Below are positions 19,379 to 31,800 of a DNA stretch of 64,000 nt, piece by piece (the stretch's first letter is position 1; each line of letters opens with the position of its first letter). The stretch is taken from positions 14,901,623-14,965,622 of the forward strand of contig NC_135172.1 in assembly GCF_041146795.1 (NCBI RefSeq), in the 5' to 3' direction. This DNA is from Maylandia zebra (taxonomy: Eukaryota > Chordata > Actinopteri > Cichliformes > Cichlidae). A program made the translations under genes and the position numbers. The notes below the pieces were generated by a model. That model ran no database searches and had not been told where the DNA came from. It saw only the letters and a program-made list of their open reading frames with translations.

Positions 19379-22100
19379 TAAACCTCTGATCTGGTGTTAT
19401 GTGTTGGGTCTTCAAAACAGGTGTGTATAGATCCTTAGTTTTTGTATGCGAGGCTTTTCTTTTTCATAGCCTATAAAAATAAAGACCTTTCAAACATGTG
19501 AGCAATGCAGCGCATTAAAGGAAAACTACTTCTTGCTTCTCATCCCAACAAAGGACATCTATAGGGGAAAAAAGGTTCCAAATGAAAAATATTAAAGGAC
19601 AAATGGAAACAACAAACCGCATAAAACTGATGTAATTAAAATCTGTAAAAGCTGCTGTCAAATACTCATATTTAGGCTGTCATAAAGCACAATAATAGAC
19701 ATTAATTTCTGGGATGTTAGGTTTGTTTTCAAGTTGATTTATAGAAATGAAAAACTGTTTGGTGTCAACCATTGATTGGTGTAGTGGTTAACACCACACA
19801 TATGTTTGACCTCGTTCAGTGCCCAAGTCTGTTCTACATAAACCTTAGTGTTGCAATTTAGTCATATCTTTAAATGTATCTTTTTAATGTACCCACAGAC
19901 ATGTACTGGTGGTTCTGTAGTCTCTAGACGTCTTGACTGTAAAGCCCTGGTTCTCCCTTGGCAAATGTTTTCAACATTTCACCACTATCTCCTTTCACTT
20001 TTCATACGTAAGTTGTCTTGGAGTCCTCCCAATGCTTTTATGTGTTTCCCATTCTCAGAATCAGCTCTGTTTGTAAACACACCTGACCTCTTTCACAAGC
20101 TGTTTTCTGCAGTGAAAATAACAAATCACAAGTTTTTATTGGTCAATTATTGCTTAAGCATGCGTGTCAACTTCACTACGAGGCATGTACATAAAATTAA
20201 CGTCTAAATCTTTAATCTGAATTTTTATAAATAATCATGCTAATCATGATTGGGCCATTTGACACCATCACATCTGGACAAAAAACATTTCTCTTATAGA
20301 AAATGTTATAAAGGCTGTGTGGAAGTTCCTCAAACCATATGCATTATAGTGCTGTGAGATACAGCAAGTTTTGGTATTGATCTGATATCAAATACAGTCC
20401 CAGGACTGCTGATGCCAATACACATGTGCACATATACACATACTTTTAACATAAGAAGGGCAGCTTTGTTGGGGAGATTATGGAGTGTGTCATGACTTAT
20501 TAATCATCATTATTCTGAACATATTTTAATGATCCCTAACTCACTGGGATTTTTACATTGCACTTAAATTAGTTAACACGACAAAAAACACCTTTTTGGA
20601 GATCTGGCGTGTAAATATGCCTGAAAGTCAGAAATTGACCCATTTCTGTTGTTTAAATGTGCAAAAGACTATTAACATGTGACAGTCAACACAAAAAGGT
20701 TCAGACAGTTTTCATAGTGTGTTTTCATTCAGTGGGCTACAGACTGAACTTGGAGGATAGAAATAAAGTATTGATCGTACGTTGCTATTATTGATCCGAT
20801 ACCAATACCTGCATTGGTATTGATACTATCGACTGCCGTGTTCTTTCTAAAGGCCAGCAGAGAAAAACTCCTGTAGATCACGTTATAAAAGAATATATGT
20901 AAGTAACCACAGAGAAAACTGTGGGGTCCTTTTATTTTGAGAGAAGATGAGTAAAGTCAAAGTATAAGTTTTCGAAATTTATTAGGCGGGTAAAGGTTCA
21001 AATTAAGATGGCTGCTGTGCCTCTTCCTCTGTTTAGTGAGCCAAACGGACAAAGGTCACTGCATCCAAGCAGTAAACACTTTTATCATGAGTCACACAAA
21101 CAGAATATTAATATGATTGGTTAAAAAGTTGGGGAGTAGCTGTGGTTTATACTTGGCTTTTCCCTTATTTGGGATTTGGTCTGGCTCTCGCTCATCATAC
21201 ATCTCCAGCAGTGGGCATCTCCCTGTGGAGAGATGGAGAGAAAACTCCTCCCTACACACACACACCAGAATTTACAGCCTCCAGTACTTTTCCAGGGCAT
21301 CCTGACTCCAGTCTGCACACGAGTGTGTATTCTGCTGCACACCCTGCACAATGCACAAATAGAGTAAAAGAAATCAGTTCCAACAAAACACTAATTTGAT
21401 TCATGCTATGCAGTTTGAAGCATAAGCTTGTGTCGTTTTGGTCATGTTAGTGTTTTGGAGCCAGAAGTTTGCATACTTGGACAACATGATGGAGTGCTAA
21501 TTTAGCAGCTCATTCTAGTTACCTTGATTCACAAGCTGTCTTCATAAACGGTGTCAGTGCAACAGGCACACATAAAAGCTATTTAGTGCTAAAGATTAGA
21601 CTAATATGACACTAAGATGTATAACAATATAAGTATTTCCCCAAAATAAAGCACAAACCTCTACACCACCCAGAAATTTTGTTAATATAACCACAAATTC
21701 AGCTCAGGGTACAATTTAAGAAAAAAAATATTATTGACCATTTTGAAAATAGACTCAAAATTTTGACATAAAAGTCAAAATGTGGAGATTACACTTGTTC
21801 TTTCAAGACAAACTGCCACAGTTATTAGTGAAATCGTATTTCAGAATCGGTTTTAATAAGGAAATAATTTCTCTTTCAGCACATAAACACAGTGTGGTGA
21901 TAAATTAAAAAGATTGTGCACGAAGATTCACCTGGTCAGATGGATAAACCACACAAACTTGGAAGAGTGGATTGTACAAAATGAAATGGATGGTAAAGGA
22001 CAGATGAAAGGCTTTCAGTGGTCACAGCCTCGTGCTATAAAGAGGATGCTCTAGATTAAATATGAATCCTGACTTTATGGAAATCTATGAGAAAATGACC
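19379..22100. other. Intergenic region without recognised genes
   Basis: AT-rich sequence. It contains one copy of an unnamed dispersed repeat (19890-20150). Between about 20350 and 20835 there is a possible degraded element with GGTATTGAT...ATCAATACC ends. No exon structure is seen on either strand. Confidence 0.55.
19890..20150 (+). repeat. Unnamed dispersed repeat, copy 1
   Basis: It aligns over about 260 bp with 22620-22890. Shared strings include TTTCCCATTCTCAGAATCAG, CTGACCTCTTTCAC and GCAGTGAAAATAACAAA. No termini or coding capacity are obvious. Confidence 0.75.
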
Positions 22101-22105
22101 ACTTG

Positions 22106-22370
22106 AATAAGATAAGATAAGATAAGATAAGATAACCTTTGTTAGTCCCACACGTGGGAAATTTGTTTTGTCACAGCAGGAAGTGGACAGTGCAAAAGTT
22201 ATGAGGCAAAAATTAGAATACAATAAGAATAAATACAGTACACAACTGTACAGAATAGAATAAAATAAAATACTATATACAGTAGAATAAAATAAAATAA
22301 ATATACAATAAGATAAAAATAGAATACAAATACAAATACTATATACAACTGAGTAAAAATACAACGATGA
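22106..22370 (-). repeat. LINE/SINE 3' end with (TTATC)n tail and AT-rich body
   Basis: A (GATAA)n run at 22108-22134 is followed by CCTTTGTTAGTCCCACACG and TGGGAAATTTG, the signature of a fish retroelement 3' end in reverse orientation. Beyond it lies low-complexity AATAAAAT sequence to about 22370. No reverse transcriptase frame is left. Confidence 0.6.
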
Positions 22371-22619
22371 CAGAAAGGATTATTGCACTTAGTATAGTGA
22401 CCTAGTGACCTAGTATAGTGACTTAGAATAGTGACCACGGTAAGGAACCTTATTGTTGATGTGTCTCAATTACTAGTTTAAAGTCTCCTTCAGTACAATA
22501 TAATGTTTGTTTTTTATATTTTGTCTGTCATGTTAGGTCTCATAGTATTCTCTACTCAAACTCCAGAAAGATTTAAATGTTACCTGTGGGTTGACTCTTC
22601 AAATGTGTGTGTGTGTGTT

Positions 22620-22890
22620 TATTTACCCACAAATATTTACTGTTGGTTCGGCAGTTTGTAAATATTTAATCTAAAGTCTGTGTTCTCCAAAGGCAGATGT
22701 TTTTACCATTGCTATCTTTGCCCTGTTTGTTTCCCCTTGTTTCACCCCATCTCCTGTCACTTCTCGTACGCAGTGTACTTGGATTCCTCCCAGTTGCCTT
22801 TATATGTTTCCCATTCTCAGAATCAGCTGTTTGTGAACAGGCCTGACCTCTTTCACGAGCTGTTTCCTGCAGTGAAAATAACAAAATATA
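22620..22890 (+). repeat. Unnamed dispersed repeat, copy 2
   Basis: This is the second copy of the element at 19890-20150, in the same orientation and diverged by substitutions and small indels. The downstream piggyBac-like element begins about 20 bp after it. Confidence 0.75.
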
Positions 22891-22912
22891 ACTGTTTCTT
22901 TTACATGTTTAA

Positions 22913-23000
22913 CCCTGGAGAACCCATGGGGTCAGAGCCGACCCCACTGGTTTACTAGGGAAACCATGGGGTCAAATTTGACCCCATGGGTTCTCCAGGG
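22913..23000. mobile_element. Palindromic TTAA-flanked short element (piggyBac-like MITE)
   Basis: The 88-bp unit starts CCCTGGAGAACCCATGGGGT and ends with the reverse complement, so nearly the whole element is one hairpin. TTAA flanks both sides (22909-22912 and 23001-23004). TTAA targets with CCCT-type termini are typical of piggyBac. No coding capacity is present. Confidence 0.75.
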
Positions 23001-23384
23001 TTAAGTATGCATTACAAAGTGTTAGCTTCTTTACTACTTTTAATTAGCATAGCATAAAATCCAAGGTAAGGTCCAAAGATAGTATTTTTCTAACTAATTT
23101 GGCCATCAAAAACTATTCTATACAGGCGAAACAGTTTAGAGGCTGATTTGGTTTGTTTTATCAGACTGTATATAAAAGATGGACATGGATTTCAGGTCTG
23201 AAACATGAAACCACTGAAAATGTCCTAAATCTGCATTTTTTTGTTTTTGTCCTCTGCATGTAGGTGGAGGGTTTACATTTTTCCTACACGTTTCCTGTAG
23301 CTTCTCTCTGACAAGCAGAAGCTGAATTTCTTGCTCATAGGGGGTCATATGATCGTTGGGTTTTTCTCTGTATCTATTATTTTA

Positions 23385-23472
23385 CGATCTACTGCACAAT
23401 ATAAACCGCCTTGAGGTGACTGCTGTTGTGATTTGGCGCTATATAAATAAAATTGAATTGAATTGAATTGTG
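23385..23472 (-). repeat. Teleost interspersed repeat tail, (AATTG)n ended
   Basis: Read on the minus strand it is (CAATT)n, then TTTATTTATATAGCGCC, AAATCACAACAGCAG and CCTCAAGGCGGTTTATATTG. It is the reverse-oriented relative of the remnant at 6235-6400, cut short after about 90 bp. Confidence 0.65.
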
Positions 23473-23547
23473 TTAAATACACTTGAGAAATCAAAGAAAG
23501 TGATCCTTAATGTGTAGGTATTGCTATCAAGGGGGAATTAAGGCCTC

Positions 23548-23690
23548 TAGATTAGATTAGATTAGATTAGATTAGATTAGATTAGATTAGATTAGATTAG
23601 ATTAGATTAGATTAGATTCTATAGAACTTTATTAATCCCTCGGATGGGTTCCTCCAGGAAATTCAGTTTCCAGTTGCAGAATATCGAGAG
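23548..23690 (-). repeat. (ATTAG)n microsatellite and LINE 3' end
   Basis: About 14 tandem ATTAG pentamers (23548-23617) abut CTTTATTAATCCCTCGGATG and CAGGAAATTCAG, a fish LINE 3' terminus read in reverse. The pentamer run is the element's own tail. Confidence 0.65.
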
Positions 23691-24832
23691 AAGTTCCATG
23701 TTACAGAGTTAGAATATAAATATAAATAGAGGGGGATGTAAATGCATGTAAATGGTCCAGTCATCCACTTTCAGATTTGGCATGTCTGTGAATTGCACAG
23801 ATGTTTCACCTGTGGTCTTCAGCAGGCTGAGACTATTTTCTCCAGTACCATCATCACAGTGATGTTAGGGAAACAGGTCAATAAATAAACCAGTGCTGTG
23901 AAACTCATCCTGGTTTTTACACTGAAAAAGTCACAAGCATCTCAGTTTAGCAACTATCAACTGTTACATCACAGCTGATGAAAGTTGAGTCATTTCTCCT
24001 TACTTTTGATTCATAGCACTGTAATATAAACTGGATCACACAATGGTTCATGCGTGATAATAAATTGATACAATACGGTCACTCTACCCTAAATATGTTG
24101 TCAGAGACTGGGTGGGTATTAAAAGGTAAATAGGATTATAAATTGTATCAATAATGCAAAATATTGTATCAACTATTGTAACGGAATTCCTTGGAAATGT
24201 TAAATACAGAGTTAAAAAGTTTTGTATTTACTAATTAGATTGTGTAAAACGTCATTCTGACTTAACTCTGCTTTAAGTCAGTTTAGTTTTAGGTTGTTTC
24301 CAAAGTGGATTTTCTTGTTTCAGTTTAGTTTTTATTGTTTGAAATGTTTTTGTTTTACTTTATTAGTTTATTAGTTTCTGTGTTTATTTTGTTCTTTATC
24401 ATTTATTATTTATTATTAGTTTTATTATTGGATGAAGAGTTCAGTACAGCCATTACGTCTTGAAAACAGTTGACTGCAGTCTTTTAGCTAAAGTCTCAAT
24501 GAACACATTTAAAGCCTCATTAGGCAAGTTGTGATTAAATCCTTACCAAACTAACAGATGGTAAAACTAAGAATATTCCCTATATTTATTATTTTTTTTA
24601 TTTTGCTTTTTTAGTTCTCCAATCTTACAAAATTGTTTCAGTTAATTACATTTTCAGAAATGTCAAAAGTCTAGTCTAGTTCTTGTTTTTATTTTAGTTA
24701 ATTAATATGTTTTTTCACATTACAAGTTTATTCACATTAAAAAAAATCATTATTATGATTACTGGTGGCAATTTTGAAAAGAAAACTTAAATGAAAGACC
24801 AATTAACTAGTGCAAATGAAAGAGCCAGTGTG

Positions 24833-24836
<4 letters not shown>

Positions 24837-24917
<81 letters not shown>
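24837..24917. repeat. (CA)n microsatellite
   Basis: About 38 CA dinucleotides in an unbroken run, preceded by CGCGCG. Long pure CA runs are usually length-polymorphic. Confidence 0.95.
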
Positions 24918-24918
<1 letters not shown>

Positions 24919-25296
24919 TTCTCACGCATTCAGCCACTACCTCTGTGCAAATGTAAAAGATACAAATGGCAGTGGAACAATTTTAATTTTTTTATTTTTG
25001 TATAAATTGTGTAGGGGAAAAGAGAAAAAAAACATTTTTGTTCCATCCTAGAAAATGTTGCCAAGTCTTCGTTGTTCATGAAAGAGAGGAGATGCGTCAG
25101 TGCTCACCACGAATGCTTCCTGGATGCTGGTTCACATTTTGTGTATATGTATGTTTGCTACTGGAGGTCTTAGAGGGAAAGGCGACGTGATGTTTAACTG
25201 CACGTGTATGCACAAGAGACTCGGCATCTGATCTGTTGTTGCAAAGAGCTACATTCAAGTGATTGTCTTTTACCTCCTTGCACAGACTAAAGTTAC

Positions 25297-25340
25297 ATAT
25301 ATATATATATATATTATAAATATATATATTTCCATATATA
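25297..25340. repeat. (TA)n-rich simple repeat
   Basis: Interrupted TATATA runs separated by TTATAAA and TTTCCA. Confidence 0.85.
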
Positions 25341-25584
25341 TGAACCTATTAACAAAGTGTCTTGAAAATATACCCAGGAATACAAACATCAGTAACAAAT
25401 AGCAGTCTGTACTTTTTAATGTTTTTCTTTTGTTTTTTTAAGTCATTGTATAATTGACATACTTTGTGTCACCGATGAATGAATCATGGCAGTGTGTTAG
25501 TGTGCGCTGGATGAAGATGATTGTAATTAAGTCCACATTCCAGGATGAAAAAGCCTGGGATGATATCCGTGGCCTTGGATTAGC

Positions 25585-25674
25585 CTACTGCAGGACACCC
25601 TGGACAGGAGCTGGGGCTTTGTTCTGAAACTCTTCTGGAGTAGAGACAAGCTTCTGTGAATTTCCGGTCATCCT
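25585..25674 (-). other. Candidate terminal exon, unidentified
   Basis: On the minus strand a long polypyrimidine tract and AG end at 25675. An open segment follows: ATG at 25671, 28 codons (MTGNSQKLVSTPEEFQ...QGVLQ), then TAG at 25585-25587. The acceptor is strong and codon use is not biased by simple repeats, but I recognise no family. A second open frame overlaps the same exon, so coding status is unproven. Confidence 0.2.
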
Positions 25675-27629
25675 CTAAAAAAAAAAAGAACCTGCGACCA
25701 GTAATTAGCCGAGAACGGTTGCTTTCAACTTTTGTTCCTCGTCTTTTGATTGTAAACATACTTTCAGGAAAGGCCAGGGAGACCGTCTGATGGTACGTAC
25801 TTCTGTGGGAGGTTGGATTTTTTTTTTCTTTCCTTCACTGTATGTAATTACATGGACATGTAATTTAGGTTAATGCTCATTGTTAAGTGCATTCTCAGGA
25901 AGGAGACTGATCGGCTTCCTGATAAGCATTCCTTTCTCCATTCCTTTGCTTTGCTGCTAACCATCCGGATTTTTAGTCTGGGAAGTGTGGCTCTATGTCT
26001 CACTGCTCACCGTATTGCTTTTAATCACCTCAGCTTGTCAGCCATACCTACCATATCACTGCATGGTGCTCACACACACACAGACACACTTAACCAAGAG
26101 GAAACTCTGGCTTTAGTCCTCAAATGTTAACAGTATTCATCACATTTTTTCTTTAAATTCTGTTTTTTTTTCTTGCTTATTTGCTTTTAACATCCTGCTC
26201 TGTTAAATCGCCATGTAAGTTGGAACAATCATATTTCATTTGGAGAATTTCTTTAACTGGCAAAAACCCACGTTTGTGGTTCTGATTGTTTTGTTATAAT
26301 TCGATTTCTTTTTGATATAAGGAATTAAATGGATTTTTATAGTAGAAATGTACGATGGCCGTGTCTGTCATTTGGAAAGATGGAGAGGAGAAGCAGTCTA
26401 CTTCATACTTCAGTACATTAGGAAATAGCCTCACTTATCATTAAAGAATGAAGAAATAAAACACAAACATGTAGAAAGCACTTGTTTGGATGTTGCTTAA
26501 TCTGGAAAGGCTTCTGAATTGTAATGAAAGTCTTTGGTCTTGTTACATAAATCATCATATTTATTAAACAGGAAGTGTTGTCTTTCAGTCAACAGACAAT
26601 CCCAAGAATAGCTTTTTCTTAAAAAAAAAAAGTATGTTTCTTTTGATTTCAGTACACACAAGAATAGTGTTTTATACAATCTTGAGCCAAATTTAAGTAG
26701 TGTTAAGATGTATTGCTCCCTTTGTGCCAATGTCATGCAAGTCTCTAAAGCTGTTAGGAGGAATAATCTGTATTAAAACGGATAAGAAAAAGAAGCTTTA
26801 AATGCACTTCATCCTTCATCTGTTAATACATTTAGAGCAGGCTAACCAAACAGCAAGTGTGCCTTTGAAACAGTAGTCCACCTGGAGTCTCCTTCATGCG
26901 TCTGTCACCTCCTAACTGTCACGCACGGTGTGACAGGAAGTGTTATCAAGGCACGTAATATTCTGTTTTTAACCACCACTTGGTCAAGGCACAAAACTCT
27001 GGGGACTCTCGTGTCAGCTGTTCTGATGTACTAGAGGTAAAAAGGAACTAACATACCTTTAAGCTTTTTTTGTGCCTTCAACTTGCATATTGTTGTCAGG
27101 ATTATAAGGCTAATGTTATATTACAAGGCGGTAAAAAATACAATCTTTACCAAATGAAAGATGTAAAATAAACAAATTATGGCTGACTGACGAGAAATAA
27201 CACAAAAAGGCACTTCTTAAGCGGAACATCAAACTTTGGAGTAATTTGGTTTGTCTAGCTTGACAAGAACAACCAGTACAGTGATGGTCTTTGCTCCCAG
27301 ATACAATCAAAATAAACAATATTAAGTCTGATTGAAGGCGTCTCGAAGACTTGGCGTAACGCTGCGAAACAGTCCACGAATGTCTGTTATAACATCGCAC
27401 CTCCTCTGTTATTTGCAGGAGGCTTTTGCAGGTGTCTTAAAGGCAGGCGTCCCAGCAGCAGCAGAAGAGTCGGCAATTTATCTTGGCTGCCTCCCAGTTT
27501 AAATCCTGCTATGACTGCGTAACCTTCGGATATTAATGGGTTTTAGGAATGTCCACATTAAGATCCACATGCTAGCAGGCACTTGTTAGTGAAAGCACAA
27601 TTCCTCCTCCAGTCCTCAGATGGCCTCAC

Positions 27630-27722
27630 CTGTGCTCTGGTCATCCTCCCAAAGGTCAGTGCCGACAGAGCAGGGAAAGCCTTCTGCTCGCGGTGACGAA
27701 GGAGTAGTAGCGCGTTGTGCTT
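27630..27722 (-). other. Candidate internal exon, unidentified
   Basis: A 93-nt segment on the minus strand lies between a TTACAG acceptor and a CAG|GTGAGG donor and is open over 31 codons in one frame. It sits in a locally GC- and CpG-richer stretch than its surroundings. No family was recognised, and chance is a real possibility. Confidence 0.15.
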
Positions 27723-27879
27723 CTGTAATCATGCCTGCTCATTTAAAGTGGTTGTAAAAGGGCATCCATAAATAAATAAATTACCGGGCTAAAACAAGGG
27801 CTTTGTCCTGTCCTCGCTTTTCAGTCTTTGTGATCTGCAGCCTCAGGGTTGAGATGCGCCACTGGGACAAAGGGAAGGG

Positions 27880-27979
27880 TTACAATAGGGAGGGATAAGT
27901 GACGAATAAGTGGTTTAGGGTCTCTTCCAACCGCTCCGGATCAACGCGTCCGCTCGCAGGAAAGGCTGGTTTCGGAGAT
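27880..27979 (-). other. Candidate terminal coding exon, unidentified
   Basis: An acceptor CTACTCACAG precedes 32 open codons (SPKPAFPASGRVDPERLEET...FVTYPSLL) and a TAA at 27880-27882. The segment has more CpG than its surroundings and an amphipathic LEETLNHLF stretch. It could be the last exon of a minus-strand gene whose earlier exons lie beyond the tandem arrays. I cannot name the gene. No olfactomedin domain of OLFM2, the usual mammalian neighbour of PIN1, is visible. Confidence 0.25.
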
Positions 27980-28119
27980 CTGTGAGTAGGCATGGAGAGG
28001 GGGGGTGAGAGACAGGGGGACACACATGTTAGACGACCAAGAGGTCAATCTGGACATTTGCTTCTGTTTACATCTCAATTTCTTAAGAGTGTTTTTAAGC
28101 AAGAAGAGCAGAGGATGTA

Positions 28120-28368
28120 CACTCAGTTCTCACTTTATTAGGTACACCTAATTTATATCAGTTGTTCCCTCATTTCTGTAAATGAGGTTAAGCTAAAAAA
28201 AGAAAAGCAAATAGGAACACCTTACTGTATAATGCAGTACATGAAAACAGCACCACAAACACTTCCTCTTTTTTACAATGAAGATGAAACTATGAAAAGT
28301 TGCCTTTATTGCAGGACTGTTGTTAGTCTGCATTAGTTTGAGCTCCCTAATAAACTGACAACTGAGTG
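28120..28368. mobile_element. Tc1/mariner-like deletion derivative
   Basis: The left end CACTCAGTTCTCACTTTATT and the right end, whose reverse complement is CACTCAGTTGTCAGTTTATT, differ at two positions. ...AGGTACACCT follows the left terminus as in a known fish Tc1-like family. A TA precedes the left end, but the right flank is TTTA, so the target duplication is not clean. At 249 bp it has lost the transposase. Confidence 0.7.
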
Positions 28369-28874
28369 TTTATTGTTATAATTTTCAAATCCAGAAAATC
28401 TGGAAACACTTGTGCAGTTAAAACTTTGGGTTAAAGCTGAAATTGTCCATAAGAGCTACAAAATTAGCAAATGTGGCAGGAATGCCACATTCCCATAGCC
28501 TTGTATTTCAACTGCTAGAAGTTGTGCTTCAAAACGGAGAAATTCAAGGCTTTGAGACGGTGATTTTGGCAAATCAGTAACACTAAACAATGAGGACGTT
28601 ACAAAGTAACCACTCTGGTTACGATACAGTGGTCAACAAGCTCTTGAGTTTGCAGATTACCAAACAGGATGGCTGTCACAGAGGAAACAAAAGTGTGGAT
28701 ACAGACTGTGTTCACGTAAGTTTGATTCTGTTTTCTTCTAGAGCCTGTTGACCAAATAGCTGTTGAGCACACCGCAGATGACATTTAGCACAGACAAACA
28801 TGGCGGACGCTGCCGACTGGTGAGAGGTAAATAAACAATGGACAACATGCAACACGTAACAGGAAGGGGTGAGG

Positions 28875-31800
28875 ATGCCATGGGTTACCGGTCCGTTGCC
28901 ATGGTAACCGGTCCGTTGCCATGGGTTACCTGTCCGTTGCCATGCGTTTACATGCGTTGTTATGGGTTAACTGTCCGTTGCCATGCGTTTACATGCGTTG
29001 TTAAGGGTTAACTGTCCGTTGCCATGGGTTACCGGTCCGTTGCCATGGTAACCGGTCCGTTGCCATGGGTTACCGGTCTGTTGCCATGGTAACTGGTCCG
29101 TTGCCATGGTAACCGGTCCGTTGCCATGGTAACCGGTCCGTTGCCATGGGTTACCTGACCGTTGCCATGGGTTAACTGTCCGTTGCCATGCGTTAACTGT
29201 CCGTTGCCATGCGTTTACATGTGTTGTTATGGGTTAACTGTCCGTTGCCATGCGTTTACATGCGTTGTTATGGGTTAACTGTCCGTTGCCATGGGTTATC
29301 TGTCCGTTGCCATGCGTTAACATGCGTTGTTATGGGTTAACTGTCCGTTGCCATGGGTTACGGTCCGTTGCCATGGTAACCGGTCCGTTGCCATGGTAAC
29401 CGGTCCGTTGCCATGGGTTACCTGACCGTTGCCATGGGTTAACTGTCCGTTGCCATGCGTTAACTGTCCGTTGCCATGCGTTTACATGTGTTGTTATGGG
29501 TTAACTGTCCGTTGCCATGAGTTTACATGCGTTGTTATGGGTTAACTGTCCATTGCCATGGGTTAACTGTCCGTTGCCATGCGTTAACTGTCCGTTGCCA
29601 TGCGTTTACATGCGTTGTTATGGGTTAACTGTCCGTTGTCATGGGTTACTGGTCCGTTGCCATGGTAACCGGTCCGTTGCCATGGGTTACCGGTCCGTTG
29701 CCATGGTAACCGGTCCGTTGCCATGGTAACCGGTCCGTTGCCATGGGTTAACTGTCCGTTGCCATGCGTTAACTGTCCGTTGCCATGCGTTTACATGCGT
29801 TGTTATGGGTTAACTGTCCGTTGCCATGCGTTTACATGCGTTGTTATGGGTTAACTGTCCGTTGTCATGGGTTACTGGTCCGTTGCCATGGTAACCGGTC
29901 CGTTGCCATGGGTTACCGGTCCGTTGCCATGGTAACCGGTCCGTTGCCATGGTAACCGGTCCGTTGCCATGGGTTAACTGTCCGTTGCCATGCGTTAACT
30001 GTCCGTTGCCATGCGTTTACATGTGTTGTTATGGGTTAACTGTCCGTTGCCATGCGTTTACATGCGTTGTTATGGGTTAACTGTCCGTTGCCATGGGTTA
30101 TATGACCGTTGCCATGGGTTAACTGTCCGTTGCCATGCGTTAACTGCCCGTTGCCATGCGTTTACATGCGTTGTTATGGGTTAACTGTCCGTTGCCATGG
30201 GTTAACATGCGTTGTTATGGGTTAACTGTCCGTTGCCATGCGTTTACATGGGTTGTTATGGGTTAACTCTCCGTTGCCATGCGTTTACATGCGTTGTTAT
30301 GGGTTAACTGTCCGTTGCCATGGGTTACTGGTCCGTTGCCATGGTAACCGGTCCGTTGCCATGGGTTACCGGTCCGTTGCCATGGTAACCGGTCCGTTGC
30401 CATGGTAACCGGTCCGTTGCCATGCGTTAACTGTCCGTTGCCATGCGTTTACATGTGTTGTTATGGGTTAACTGTCCGTTGCCATGCGTTTACATGCGTT
30501 GTTATGGGTTAACTGTCCGTTGTCATGGGTTACTGGTCCGTTGCCATGGTAACCGGTCCGTTGCCATGGGTTACCGGTCCGTTGCCATGGTAACCGGTCC
30601 GTTGCCATGGTAACCGGTCCGTTGCCATGGGTTAACTGTCCGTTGCCATGCGTTAACTGTCCGTTGCCATGCGTTTACATGCGTTGTTATGGGTTAACTG
30701 TCCGTTGCCATGGGTTATCTGTCCGTTGCCATGCGTTTACATGCGTTGTTATGGGTTAACTGTCCGTTGCCATGCGTTTACATGCGTTGTTATGGGTTAA
30801 CTGTCCGTTGTCATGGGTTACTGGTCCGTTGCCATGGTAACCGGTCCGTTGCCATGGGTTACCGGTCCGTTGCCATGGTAACCGGTCCGTTGCCATGGTA
30901 ACCGGTCCGTTGCCATGGGTTAACTGTCCGTTGCCATGCGTTAACTGTCCGTTGCCATGCGTTTACATGTGTTGTTATGGGTTAACTGTCCGTTGCCATG
31001 CGTTTACATGCGTTGTTATGGGTTAACTGTCCGTTGTCATGGGTTACTGGTCCGTTGCCATGGTAACCGGTCCGTTGCCATGGGTTACCGGTCCGTTGCC
31101 ATGGTAACCGGTCCGTTGCCATGGTAACCGGTCCGTTGCCATGGGTTAACTGTCCGTTGCCATGCGTTAACTGTCCGTTGCCATGCATTTACATGTGTTG
31201 TTATGGGTTAACTGTCCGTTGCCATGCGTTTACATGCGTTGTTATGGGTTAACTGTCCGTTGCCATGGGTTATATGACCGTTGCCATGGGTTAACTGTCC
31301 GTTGCCATGCGTTAACTGCCCGTTGCCATGCGTTTACATGCGTTGTTATGGGTTAACTGTCCGTTGCCATGGGTTAACATGCGTTGTTATGGGTTAACTG
31401 TCCGTTGCCATGCGTTTACATGCGTTGTTATGGGTTAACTCTCCGTTGCCATGCGTTTACCTGCGTTGTTATGGGTTAACTGTCCGTTGCCATGGGTTAC
31501 TGGTCCGTTGCCATGGTAACCGGTCCGTTGCCATGGGTTACCGGTCCATTGCCATGGTAACCGGTCCGTTGCCATGGGTTACCTGACCGTTGCCATGGGT
31601 TAACTGTCCGTTGCCATGCGTTAACTGTCCATTGCCATGCGTTTACATGCGTTGTTATGGGTTATCTGTCCGTTGCCATGCGTTTACATGCGTTGTTATG
31701 GGTTAACTGTCCGTTGCCATGCGTTTACATGCGTTGTTATGGGTTAACTGTCCGTTGCCATGGGTTACTGGTCCGTTGCCATGGTAACCGGTCCGTTGCC

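Larger units (their letters stand above)
23691..25560. other. AT-rich intergenic region
   Basis: No gene is seen. It contains CA and TA microsatellites at 24837-24917 and 25297-25340. A minus-strand AATAAA at 24991-24996 could end a long minus-strand 3' UTR, which is speculative. Confidence 0.5.

Noticed and set aside
22056..22438. Tyr/Phe-rich minus-strand open frames
   Set aside because: They arise from AT-rich simple sequence next to a retroelement tail.
24791..25051. Open frame with a long Thr-His run
   Set aside because: It is a translation of the CA microsatellite.
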